Origin: Pseudomonadota bacterium
GTDB taxonomy: Bacteria; Desulfobacterota; Anaeroferrophillalia; Anaeroferrophillales; Tharpellaceae
Reading direction: 5' to 3'
Length of the DNA stretch: 6,739 nt
Assembly: GCA_015486445.1 (NCBI GenBank)
Contig: WFRT01000183.1
Location: forward strand, 1-6,739
A model generated the notes under the pieces. It was not told where the DNA came from. It did not search any database and saw nothing but the letters and a program-made list of their open reading frames with translations. The position numbers and the translations under genes were made by a program. Positions within the stretch are counted from its first letter, which is position 1. The number at the start of each line of letters is the position of its first letter. This document shows positions 1 through 5,428 of the stretch, one piece after another.

Positions 1-451
1 GGTTCTGAAAAAAACTTTCCCGATGGTAGCTGGAGTTGAAAAAACAGGCGTCGGCGGCCAGGGCGCTGGTGAAGTTGATGAAACCGAACCAGCGCTCCCG
101 TTCCAGCTCCCGACTGTGTGGTCTTTGCCGGCGGCCGGGGACCGGGGGGTAGGCGAGCTGGTTTTCGTGGAAATAGATGGCGGTCGGAGGTTGGGGAAGG
201 GCTGTGGTGAGGCCGCGAAAGGCGGCGAGGTCCAGCATGTCGCTGGCCAGGATCAGGTCGTAACGCCGGCCGGCCGAGACTCTTTTTCGGTAACCGTCGG
301 CAAGCTCGACCGCCGCCCCCTGCATCCGCCATTTCCAGTAGCGGCCGGGCAGGGAGAGAATCTCGACCCGGTGGCGGCTGTGGCGGGCGTAGCCGGCCGC
401 CCAGGCGGCGTGGGAGCCGCTGTGGAAAGGTTCAATGATCAGGATGTGCAT
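1..451 (-). CDS. DUF3524/GTDC1-family glycosyltransferase, probable tRNA-queuosine mannosyltransferase (N-terminal part)
   Basis: Reading the minus strand from ATG at 451-449 gives 150 codons with no stop before the window edge, so the C-terminal part is missing. The protein opens MHILIIEPFHSGSH, then LPGRYWKWRMQGAAVELA (residues 34-51), YDLILASDMLDLAAF (64-78), IYFHENQLAYP (92-102) and FTSALAADACFFNS (127-140). This order of motifs (ILIIE.F..GSH, LP...W.WR, YFHENQL.YP, AD...FNS) is what I know from human GTDC1, the enzyme that mannosylates queuosine in tRNA(Asp), and from bacterial DUF3524 proteins. They belong to the GT4-like GT-B fold; the part seen is the N-terminal Rossmann half, and the nucleotide-sugar-binding half would lie off the window. 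No signal peptide is visible, so the protein should be cytosolic. The start is chosen because the family begins at this motif; the Shine-Dalgarno is weak (AGAAAGG, about 15 nt upstream). Family membership is fairly sure. The substrate in this organism (Q-tRNA or another acceptor) is inference. Confidence 0.8.
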   Translation of the reverse strand, partial: MHILIIEPFHSGSHAAWAAGYARHSRHRVEILSLPGRYWKWRMQGAAVELADGYRKRVSAGRRYDLILASDMLDLAAFRGLTTALPQPPTAIYFHENQLAYPPVPGRRQRPHSRELERERWFGFINFTSALAADACFFNSSYHRESFFQN

Positions 452-485
452 GGTGAGGGTCGCCTGCCTTTCTGCGTTATCTTCC

Positions 486-515
486 CGGCCGGCGCCGCAG
501 GCTGGGGGCCGGCCG
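486..515 (-). repeat. GC-only hairpin in the leader of the DUF3524 gene
   Basis: Perfect 8-bp inverted repeat CGGCCGGC (486-493) / GCCGGCCG (508-515) with a 14-nt loop. It lies 35-64 nt upstream of the minus-strand ATG at 451, so it would form a stable stem in the 5' leader if the promoter candidate at 535-563 is used. There is no T-tract after it on the minus strand, so it does not look like an intrinsic terminator. The sequence is GC-rich throughout, so chance is a possible explanation. Confidence 0.35.
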
Positions 516-534
516 CGCGGTGCGGAAAAGCCCC

Positions 535-563
535 CCTATAACATATATTTCCAGTTCGGTAAA
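535..563 (-). promoter_or_regulatory. Possible sigma-70-like promoter for the DUF3524 gene
   Basis: On the minus strand TTTACC (563-558) and TATAGG (540-535) are separated by exactly 17 bp. Each matches 4 of 6 consensus bases. The spacer is AT-rich next to the -10, in otherwise GC-rich DNA. Transcription would start near 528 and give a leader of about 75 nt for the gene starting at 451. Prediction from pattern only. Confidence 0.35.
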
Positions 564-664
564 AACCGCGCCCGACCCTGTTACCTTGCCCATTTTATCC
601 CGGGTTTGCCAGGGTGTGTACAGCCCGGTCAAAATATGCTAGGGTGGGCGCAACCGCAGATAAA

Positions 665-682
665 ACCGTTATTTAAAACGGT
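665..682. promoter_or_regulatory. Inverted repeat just before the histidine kinase start, possible operator or RBS-masking stem
   Basis: ACCGTT (665-670) and AACGGT (677-682) are perfect 6-bp arms around the AT spacer ATTTAA. The right arm ends 11 bp before the ATG at 694, where the ribosome binding site should be. The only Shine-Dalgarno-like bases are GGTAGA at 680-685, overlapping the right arm. It could be a small repressor operator or an RNA stem that limits translation. No regulator family could be assigned. Confidence 0.35.
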
Positions 683-693
683 AGAATGATTGT

Positions 694-3318
694 ATGGAAG
701 AGAAAAAACCTACCTATACCTTTTTTATCGTTGTCGTCCTGGCTGCGATTATCTTTTTCTCCCTTGGCACCTGGATTTTTTACAACCGGGTCAGCCGGCA
801 TTTCGTCAACGAGGTCCGCACCGAGCAGAACCTGGTGGTTGACCGGGTGGTGGTCAACATGCAGCACTACCTTGCCCGGGTGCATCGTTTGCTCGAGTCG
901 GTGCTCGCTTTCAATCCCGCCGACAGCACCGACATCAAGGCCCTGACGGCAGCCCATTTCCGTCTCCTCTGGCAGATCAGTCCGGAAATCACCCACCTTG
1001 CCTTTATCAGCCGGGATGATGATGTCTACTATACCGGCAAAGAGGGTGATTTCATGCCCCTGGGCCTGACCCTCGACGATATTTACGAGTGGCAGTCTTT
1101 CGACCAGCGACTCTGGCAGGATATCAAGGATGAAAAACTGCACCAGCGCTTGTCGGTGCTCCAGCGTTTTGTCCCGGAACTCGGCAAGGTCGTTCCGGTG
1201 CCGATTATCATCTTTATCAAGCGGGTGGTGGTCAACGGCAAATATGCCGGCATCATCCTGGTGCCGTACCAGTTCGATTTCATGTTCGAGAGCTTTTGCC
1301 GCATCCTGGCGGTCAAGGACCGGCGCGAAATCATGATCGTCGACGGTCACGGCATGGTCGTCTACTCCTCGCTGCCCGGGTGGCGGTTTAAAAAGTTCTA
1401 TCCTTCCTACGCCCTGGCCTCGCAAGAGGTCGTGGAAAATGATGCGCTTCGGCAGCGGATCGCCCCGGAAAATCTGCCCCGGGTGATCGCTTCCCTGGCC
1501 GGCCGCAAGCCCTTTTACGCCAGTCTCGACATCACCTGTAAAGGCAAGCCGCGACAGTACCTTGCGAGCTTTCGCAAGATGAACATGGTGGAACCGGACT
1601 GGACCGTGATTATCGCCACCCCTAAAAACCAGACCAATGAAATGGCCTGGCGGATTCTGCTGCCGGTCCTGGTCGTCAGTCTCCTGGTGATCCTGCTGAT
1701 CGCTTTTTTCGCCTTTTTCGTTTTTCACCGCCTGAATCATTTTGCCCAGGAAAATGCCATTTTCAAGGCCGGCCTGGTGTCCAGCCCCGACGGGGTTATG
1801 GTGCTTGATGTCCAGGGCCGCTATCTTTTCGTCAACCAGGCCTACTGCGAGATCGTCGGGGCCCGGCCCGAAGAGCTGCTGGGTTCCTTTTTCAAGGTCC
1901 GGGACGATTTGACCCGGGGGCTGCCGACTGATATCTTCGCCCGGCTCGATGAGAACGGCAGCTGGAGCGGGGTCGTTTCCTACCGGAAAGTGGGGGAAAA
2001 GCCGGTAATCGAGGTAAGTCAGAGCTTTTCCGAGATCCGTCTGGGGGGGGGACTGGTCGGCTACTTAAGCCACCTCAACGATATCAGTGAAGAGATTCGC
2101 CTCAAGCGGGAGGTCGAAGTCTACAGCGAATTTCTCCACAAGGAGGTCGAACGCCAGACCGAGGTCGTGCTGCATTCCCAGAAAATGGAGACCATCGGCA
2201 TCCTGGCGGCCGGTTTCGCGCACGATTTCAACAACCTCCTGGCCAGTCTCCACGGCAATATCGAACTGCTGGAGATGGCTCTGAAGCCGCCTTCTGAACC
2301 GGCCGCCCGCTATATCGAAAGGATCAAGCGGATTTCGAGCCAGGCCGCCGACCTGATTCGCCAGATCCTGCTGGTCGCCCGCCGGGACATCGGCTGCACC
2401 GAGACGGTTACCGTGGCCGAACTCATCGAGACGGTGATGGTCCTGGTGCCGCCCTCGCTGCCGGCCCAGATCTCTTTCGAATGTCTCGATGATACCTGCG
2501 ATCTGAAGCTGAAGATCGATCGGGCCGCGATCGTTCAATCATTTATCAACCTGATTCTCAATGCCGGGGAGTCTTTCGCCCCCGACCAGGAGGACGGCTG
2601 GATCAAGATTACGGCCAAGGCCAAGTTCATCGATCACTACTTGAGCCGCCGCTTCAACCTGGCTCCGGACAACTGGTACTGCGAGTTCACGATTGCCGAC
2701 AACGGGGTGGGGATTCCCCCGGCCATGCTGGGCCGCATCTTCGATCCCTTTTTCAGTACCAAGGAGTGGGATTACAGCAAGGGCACCGGGCTGGGGCTGG
2801 CCATTGTCTACCGCACCATCAGCAACCATGACGGCACCATCACCGTCAACTCCGAGCTCGGGGCCGGGACCTCGTTTATCGTCTATCTGCCGGTAAGCGG
2901 CGAGAACCGCCGGCCGGGACTGCCGGCGGTGGTCAAGTCTGAAACCCCGCCCGATCTTGCCGATCGGTGCATCCTCGTGGTCGACGATGATGAAATGCTG
3001 CGCGACAGCGTCAAGATCCTGCTCGAAATGAACAAGGTCCGGGTTGAACTGGCGGCGGCGGGCGCGGAAGGACTGCGGATTCTCGAGGAAAAGCCGGTTG
3101 ACCTGATTATCCTGGACCTGGTGATGCCGCAGATGAGCGGCGAAGAGTTTCTCGAGCGGATGCGGAAACTCAACTACAAGGTGCCGGTGGTGATTATGAC
3201 CGGTACCCTGAACGAGGGTTTTCGCTTGAGCCGCAAGTTTCCGGTGATCCTCGAAGTCCTGGAAAAACCGTTTACCCGCAACGACCTGCTCCAGGCCTGC
3301 AGCCGGATGCTGGTGTAG
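694..3318 (+). CDS. Membrane hybrid histidine kinase: Cache-like sensor, PAS, HisKA, HATPase, receiver
   Basis: This 874-residue protein has a short cytoplasmic N-terminus, TM1 at about residues 9-30, a periplasmic region at about 31-318 resembling a dCache sensor (IMIVDGHGMVVYSSLPGW at 213-230; WTVIIATPKNQ just before TM2), and TM2 at about 320-345. A PAS domain follows at about 351-467, then a coiled linker to the H-box. The phospho-acceptor is H510 in GFAHDFNNLL, an NtrB/FixL-like (HPK4) H-box. The ATPase domain has N623 in NLILNAGES (N-box), DNGVG at 669-673, FDPFF at 683-687 and GTGLGLA at 697-703. A C-terminal receiver (about 757-874) has acidic D764-D766, phospho-acceptor D808, T836 and K858. 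All catalytic residues are present, so it should be active. It probably senses a small periplasmic molecule and relays phosphate internally to its receiver. There is no HPt domain or DNA-binding partner nearby, so the output is unknown. The start is the first in-frame ATG ahead of TM1; the ribosome binding site is weak. It converges with the LPS operon, leaving 38 bp between stops. Confidence 0.93.
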   Translation: MEEKKPTYTFFIVVVLAAIIFFSLGTWIFYNRVSRHFVNEVRTEQNLVVDRVVVNMQHYLARVHRLLESVLAFNPADSTDIKALTAAHFRLLWQISPEITHLAFISRDDDVYYTGKEGDFMPLGLTLDDIYEWQSFDQRLWQDIKDEKLHQRLSVLQRFVPELGKVVPVPIIIFIKRVVVNGKYAGIILVPYQFDFMFESFCRILAVKDRREIMIVDGHGMVVYSSLPGWRFKKFYPSYALASQEVVENDALRQRIAPENLPRVIASLAGRKPFYASLDITCKGKPRQYLASFRKMNMVEPDWTVIIATPKNQTNEMAWRILLPVLVVSLLVILLIAFFAFFVFHRLNHFAQENAIFKAGLVSSPDGVMVLDVQGRYLFVNQAYCEIVGARPEELLGSFFKVRDDLTRGLPTDIFARLDENGSWSGVVSYRKVGEKPVIEVSQSFSEIRLGGGLVGYLSHLNDISEEIRLKREVEVYSEFLHKEVERQTEVVLHSQKMETIGILAAGFAHDFNNLLASLHGNIELLEMALKPPSEPAARYIERIKRISSQAADLIRQILLVARRDIGCTETVTVAELIETVMVLVPPSLPAQISFECLDDTCDLKLKIDRAAIVQSFINLILNAGESFAPDQEDGWIKITAKAKFIDHYLSRRFNLAPDNWYCEFTIADNGVGIPPAMLGRIFDPFFSTKEWDYSKGTGLGLAIVYRTISNHDGTITVNSELGAGTSFIVYLPVSGENRRPGLPAVVKSETPPDLADRCILVVDDDEMLRDSVKILLEMNKVRVELAAAGAEGLRILEEKPVDLIILDLVMPQMSGEEFLERMRKLNYKVPVVIMTGTLNEGFRLSRKFPVILEVLEKPFTRNDLLQACSRMLV
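2043..2051 (+). repeat. G9 homopolymer inside the histidine kinase gene
   Basis: Nine consecutive G bases span codons 450-453 (Leu-Gly-Gly-Gly) near the end of the PAS domain. Slippage by one base would shift the frame before the H-box (H510) and remove the kinase and receiver domains. Tracts of this length are slippage-prone in known phase-variable genes, but GC-rich coding DNA can hold such runs without that role. Confidence 0.5.
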
Positions 3319-3328
3319 GCTTTTGTTT

Positions 3329-3344
3329 GCCGGGTAAAGCCGGC
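3329..3344. other. Small hairpin between convergent genes, not a clear terminator
   Basis: GCCGG (3329-3333) and CCGGC (3340-3344) flank a 6-nt loop in the 38-bp gap between the kinase stop (3318) and the heptosyltransferase stop (3357). The T-rich stretch lies on the left (3321-3328), so neither strand has the stem-then-T-tract order of an intrinsic terminator. It may still slow polymerase from either side. It is the only structure seen in the gap. Confidence 0.25.
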
Positions 3345-3356
3345 GGGGAGCGGGTT

Positions 3357-4364
3357 TCAGGCCAGCAGTTTTTCCAGGGCTGCGATGACGGTCGCGGCCG
3401 GCAGTTCACGGCTGCAGGCCCAGGTCTTTTCCGGGCAGCGGCGGCCGCCGTGGCGGGCACAGGGCCGGCATGGCAGCTTTTGGTTTTCGACGACCAGGGC
3501 CTTCGGGTTCTGCCAGGGGCCGAAACCGAAGGCCGGCACCGTGGCGCAGAAAACCGCCACCGTCGGAATCTTGAACGCCGAAGCCAGGTGCAGGGTCATG
3601 CTGTCGTTGCAGACGATCAGGCGGGCGTGCCGGGCCAGGTAGAGGGCGGTGTCAAGGTTGCCTTTGCCGGCCAGGTTGAGTACTTCGATTCCCTCTCCCA
3701 CCCGGGCACAGATTGCCGCTTCCTCCGGGCTCCCGTTGAGAACCACCGTAAGCCCCCGCCCGACCAGCCACTTGGCAACCTCCCTGAAACCTTCTTGAGA
3801 CCAGCGTTTGGTTTCCCATGCGCTGCCTGGCACCAGCAGTGCGTAACTGCCGGGCCGGGGCAGGAGCCGGCCGATTTTTTCCGGGAGTTCGTCTCGTTGG
3901 GGAAGGAAAAGCCGGAGCCGGTCCGGGAGCGTGGCGCCCGGCTTTATGCCGTCCAGCAGGGCCAGGTTGCGGTGGACGTCGTGCAAGGCCTGCGGCCGGG
4001 GCCGGGTTTCGTGATAGAGAAAAGCCAGCCGGGCCTGTTTAAAGCCGATGCGCAGGGGGATGCCGCTTAAAAAAAGCAGCAGACTGGTGCGGGCCGAGCG
4101 GTGCAGGGAGTAGACCCGGTCAAAGCGCTGGGAGCGGAGTTTGCGGGCCATGCGCCAGAGCCCGGGCAGTCCTTTTTCCGCGCCCCGCTTGGCATACGGT
4201 ATAACCCCGGCCAGCAGCGGGTCGCGGCGGACCAGGGCGGCGGCGGCCGGGGTCGTCATCATCCAGATTTCGGCCTCGGGATGGATCTCTTTCAGCGCCG
4301 CGATCAGCGGGGTCGAAAGAATGGTGTCGCCGAGGAAGCTGGTCTGGAGCAGGAGGATTCTCAT
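3357..4364 (-). CDS. GT9-family ADP-heptose:LPS heptosyltransferase
   Basis: The 335-residue protein starts MRILLLQTSFLGDTILSTPL, the N-terminus typical of family 9 heptosyltransferases; D13 of the GD motif corresponds to the catalytic base. The C-terminal half carries LVPGSAWETKRWSQEGF (177-193), the ADP-heptose-site signature of WaaF/WaaC-type enzymes, and CNDSMTLHLASA (252-263). Length fits the family (about 330-350). The enzyme would add L-glycero-D-manno-heptose to the LPS inner core on the cytoplasmic face of the inner membrane. Four cysteines (C299, C302, C310, C317) form a C-x2-C-x7-C-x6-C cluster. Whether it is heptosyltransferase I, II or III (waaC, waaF, waaQ) cannot be fixed here; the TKRW motif leans to WaaF-like. 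The frame stays open upstream to 4427, but ATG 4364 is chosen because the family motif begins there, GGGGA lies 5 nt upstream (4374-4370), and it overlaps the waaP stop. It is the second gene of the waaP operon. Confidence 0.9.
   Translation of the reverse strand: MRILLLQTSFLGDTILSTPLIAALKEIHPEAEIWMMTTPAAAALVRRDPLLAGVIPYAKRGAEKGLPGLWRMARKLRSQRFDRVYSLHRSARTSLLLFLSGIPLRIGFKQARLAFLYHETRPRPQALHDVHRNLALLDGIKPGATLPDRLRLFLPQRDELPEKIGRLLPRPGSYALLVPGSAWETKRWSQEGFREVAKWLVGRGLTVVLNGSPEEAAICARVGEGIEVLNLAGKGNLDTALYLARHARLIVCNDSMTLHLASAFKIPTVAVFCATVPAFGFGPWQNPKALVVENQKLPCRPCARHGGRRCPEKTWACSRELPAATVIAALEKLLA
4361..4364 (-). promoter_or_regulatory. ATGA stop/start overlap joining waaP and the heptosyltransferase gene
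   Basis: On the minus strand the four bases read ATGA: ATG (4364-4362) starts the heptosyltransferase gene and TGA (4363-4361) ends waaP. With GGGGA at 4374-4370 inside the end of waaP, this is a standard translational-coupling arrangement and strong support that the two genes form one operon. Confidence 0.85.
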
Positions 4365-5191
4365 CGCGGTCCCCGGCGCTTGAATTCGGCCATGAAGGCC
4401 TGGCCGCGTTTTTCCACCTGGCGCCACAGACGGCGGTCGGCGGCCAGGCTTTCAGGCCAGGGCCGGCCGCTGTAGGCGGCGATGAAACGAAGCCGGTCGC
4501 GCCGCGTCAGGCCGATTTCGGCGCTGGAAAAATAGAGCGCGGCCAGGTCTTTGACCTGCCAGCGCCGGGGCCTGAGGCCGCCGCCCCGGACCCGGTGCAG
4601 GTCGATGAGGTGAAGCCGCAGTCCGGCGGGTTCGGGAACCCGGCCCGAGCTCAGATCAAGCAGGAAATGGCAGATATAGAGATCGCAGTGGTAGAGACCC
4701 AGCCGGTGCAGGGTCGCGGTGATTTCCGCCACCTTGTCGATGAGGGCCCGTTTGAGCTTGACGGGCGGCGGTTCCACAGGCCAGTTACGGCAGTAATCCT
4801 CGAGGCTTAAGGTGGCACTCAGGTCTCTGGTGATAATGAAGGACTGCCGGCTGGACGGCAGCCGTCCCCGTCTTCCCCAGGCTACCAGCGGGGTTGTCGG
4901 GATACCCGCCCGTTCGAGCTTGAGGATGGCCCGCCACTCGTTTTCGGCCCCGGTCACCGGCCATTTTCCCCGAAGCAGGCTTTTTAACAAGCGGCGCCGG
5001 CCGAGACCGTGGTGGAGCTTGGCGAAATAGCTTTTCCCGTCCCGTTCGAAACGCAGGGTCCGGCGGCCGTCCTTGGCCCGGAAGAGTTCGCCTTCGAGTG
5101 CGAAGATGCGTTCGAAGGGCCGCTCCCGCAGCCACCCCCGGCGCCAGCCGTCGGGCAGTTCAAGGATATCATCTGTTTTGCCTGGTGACAC
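4361..5191 (-). CDS. waaP: LPS core heptose kinase, WaaP/RfaP family
   Basis: The 276-residue protein resembles E. coli WaaP (RfaP) along nearly its whole length: RRTLRFERDGKSYFAKLHHG (residues 43-62, K58 as the likely ATP-site lysine), WPVTGAENEW, SFIITRDLSATLSLEDYC, HCDLYICHFLL (168-178), LHLIDLHR and PRRWQVKDLAALYFSS. D170 corresponds to the catalytic aspartate of the HRD-like loop and D197 to the metal-binding aspartate. The usual Arg of HRD is Cys169 here. The enzyme phosphorylates inner-core heptose with ATP at the cytoplasmic face of the inner membrane, adding negative charge for divalent-cation bridging in the outer membrane. The start is uncertain: a TTG at 5200-5198 directly abuts the AGGA Shine-Dalgarno, whereas GTG at 5191-5189 sits 9 nt after it, so GTG is preferred. 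It is the first gene of a two-gene operon. A promoter lies at 5346-5374 with a palindromic repeat in between. Confidence 0.9.
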   Translation of the reverse strand: MSPGKTDDILELPDGWRRGWLRERPFERIFALEGELFRAKDGRRTLRFERDGKSYFAKLHHGLGRRRLLKSLLRGKWPVTGAENEWRAILKLERAGIPTTPLVAWGRRGRLPSSRQSFIITRDLSATLSLEDYCRNWPVEPPPVKLKRALIDKVAEITATLHRLGLYHCDLYICHFLLDLSSGRVPEPAGLRLHLIDLHRVRGGGLRPRRWQVKDLAALYFSSAEIGLTRRDRLRFIAAYSGRPWPESLAADRRLWRQVEKRGQAFMAEFKRRGPR

Positions 5192-5200
5192 CTGGTTCAA

Positions 5201-5205
5201 TCCTG
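5201..5205 (-). promoter_or_regulatory. Ribosome binding site deciding the waaP start
   Basis: On the minus strand CAGGA (5205-5201) is the only Shine-Dalgarno-like sequence here. It touches the TTG at 5200 (no spacing) but lies 9 nt before the GTG at 5191, which favours the GTG as start codon. Confidence 0.5.
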
Positions 5206-5209
5206 TTAT

Positions 5210-5223
5210 TCAATCTTGATGGC
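5210..5223. repeat. 14-bp direct repeat, copy 1 (copy 2 at 5371-5384)
   Basis: TCAATCTTGATGGC at 5210-5223 recurs as TCAATCTTGCTGGC at 5371-5384, 13 of 14 bases identical and 161 bp apart in the same orientation. Copy 1 overlaps the left end of the 127-bp palindrome (GATGGC); copy 2 starts 27 bp beyond its right end and overlaps the -35 box of the waaP promoter. The two could be remnants of an insertion or rearrangement, or binding sites, or chance. Confidence 0.45.
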
Positions 5224-5344
5224 GTCGTAAAAACTCTTCATCTGCTGCGTTCCCCTTCAACCTTCGTCACTGCGGTGTACTGTATGTACGCCTCATTCCT
5301 CAGGTTTCGGGCGCCTTGCATATGAAGCTTTTTACTTAGCCATC
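5218..5344. repeat. 127-bp imperfect palindrome, MITE-like intergenic repeat
   Basis: The ends are inverted: GATGGC (5218-5223) with GCCATC (5339-5344), then GTAAAAA (5227-5233) with TTTTTAC (5329-5335), then TTCAT (5237-5241) with ATGAA (5322-5326). At the centre GGTGTAC (5274-5280) pairs with GTACGCC (5286-5292) around a 5-nt loop, so the whole element can fold back on itself with bulges. The GATGGC..CGTAAAAA end and the GTAC..GTACGCCTCA..TCCTCAGG core resemble, from memory, an abundant palindromic intergenic repeat of Desulfobacterota genomes. That identity is recall and was not checked. It contains no ORF of its own. It lies 26 bp upstream of the preferred waaP start. Confidence 0.7.
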
Positions 5345-5345
5345 G

Positions 5346-5374
5346 AATATTTTGATTTTTTACGAGTTTGTCAA
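5346..5374 (-). promoter_or_regulatory. Sigma-70-like promoter for the waaP operon
   Basis: On the minus strand a perfect -35 TTGACA (5374-5369) and a -10 AATATT (5351-5346, 4 of 6 bases) are 17 bp apart in AT-rich DNA. Transcription would begin near 5339, inside the right terminal repeat of the 127-bp palindrome, giving a leader of about 150 nt that contains nearly all of that element. This is the best promoter-like sequence in the window. Confidence 0.6.
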
Positions 5375-5384
5375 TCTTGCTGGC
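5371..5384. repeat. 14-bp direct repeat, copy 2 (copy 1 at 5210-5223)
   Basis: TCAATCTTGCTGGC differs from copy 1 by one base. Its first bases form part of the -35 box of the minus-strand waaP promoter. Confidence 0.45.
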
Positions 5385-5410
5385 AACAACTATTCAGCTA
5401 AATTTTATCT

Positions 5411-5428
5411 CCCCTCTTTCAGGAGGGG
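5411..5428. repeat. Small hairpin at the left edge of the 179-bp palindrome
   Basis: CCCCTC (5411-5416) and GAGGGG (5423-5428) are perfect arms around a 6-nt loop. The right arm overlaps the start of the outer stem of the larger palindrome, so the two structures compete. On the plus strand it is followed by G-rich sequence, not a T-tract. Confidence 0.45.

Noticed and set aside
23..541. Plus-strand ORF of 172 codons at the left edge
   Set aside because: The opposite strand encodes the DUF3524 motifs; this frame is Gly/Ala/Val-rich shadow sequence.
606..640. TTGCCA and TATGCT upstream of the kinase as a promoter
   Set aside because: The spacing is 23 bp, too long for sigma-70, and no -35-like hexamer lies 16-18 bp before TATGCT.
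644..660. Possible sigma-54 site upstream of the kinase (GGGTGGGCGCAACCGCAG)
   Set aside because: GG and GC are roughly spaced, but the TGGCAC and TTGCA cores are not matched.
673..1740. Long minus-strand ORF of 355 codons opposite the kinase gene
   Set aside because: Its sequence lacks any recognisable domain and is rich in His/Asp/Gly, as expected from the complement of GC-rich codons. The plus-strand frame encodes a clear kinase.
3319..3356. Bidirectional intrinsic terminator between the convergent genes
   Set aside because: The stem is only 5 bp and the T-rich run is on the wrong side for both strands.
3327..4070. Plus-strand ORF of 247 codons opposite the heptosyltransferase gene
   Set aside because: It is a complement shadow with no domain signature, while the minus-strand frame has GT9 motifs throughout.
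5098..5325. Plus-strand ORF of 75 codons across the waaP start and the 127-bp palindrome
   Set aside because: It spans the antisense of waaP and a repeat element, with no coding signature.
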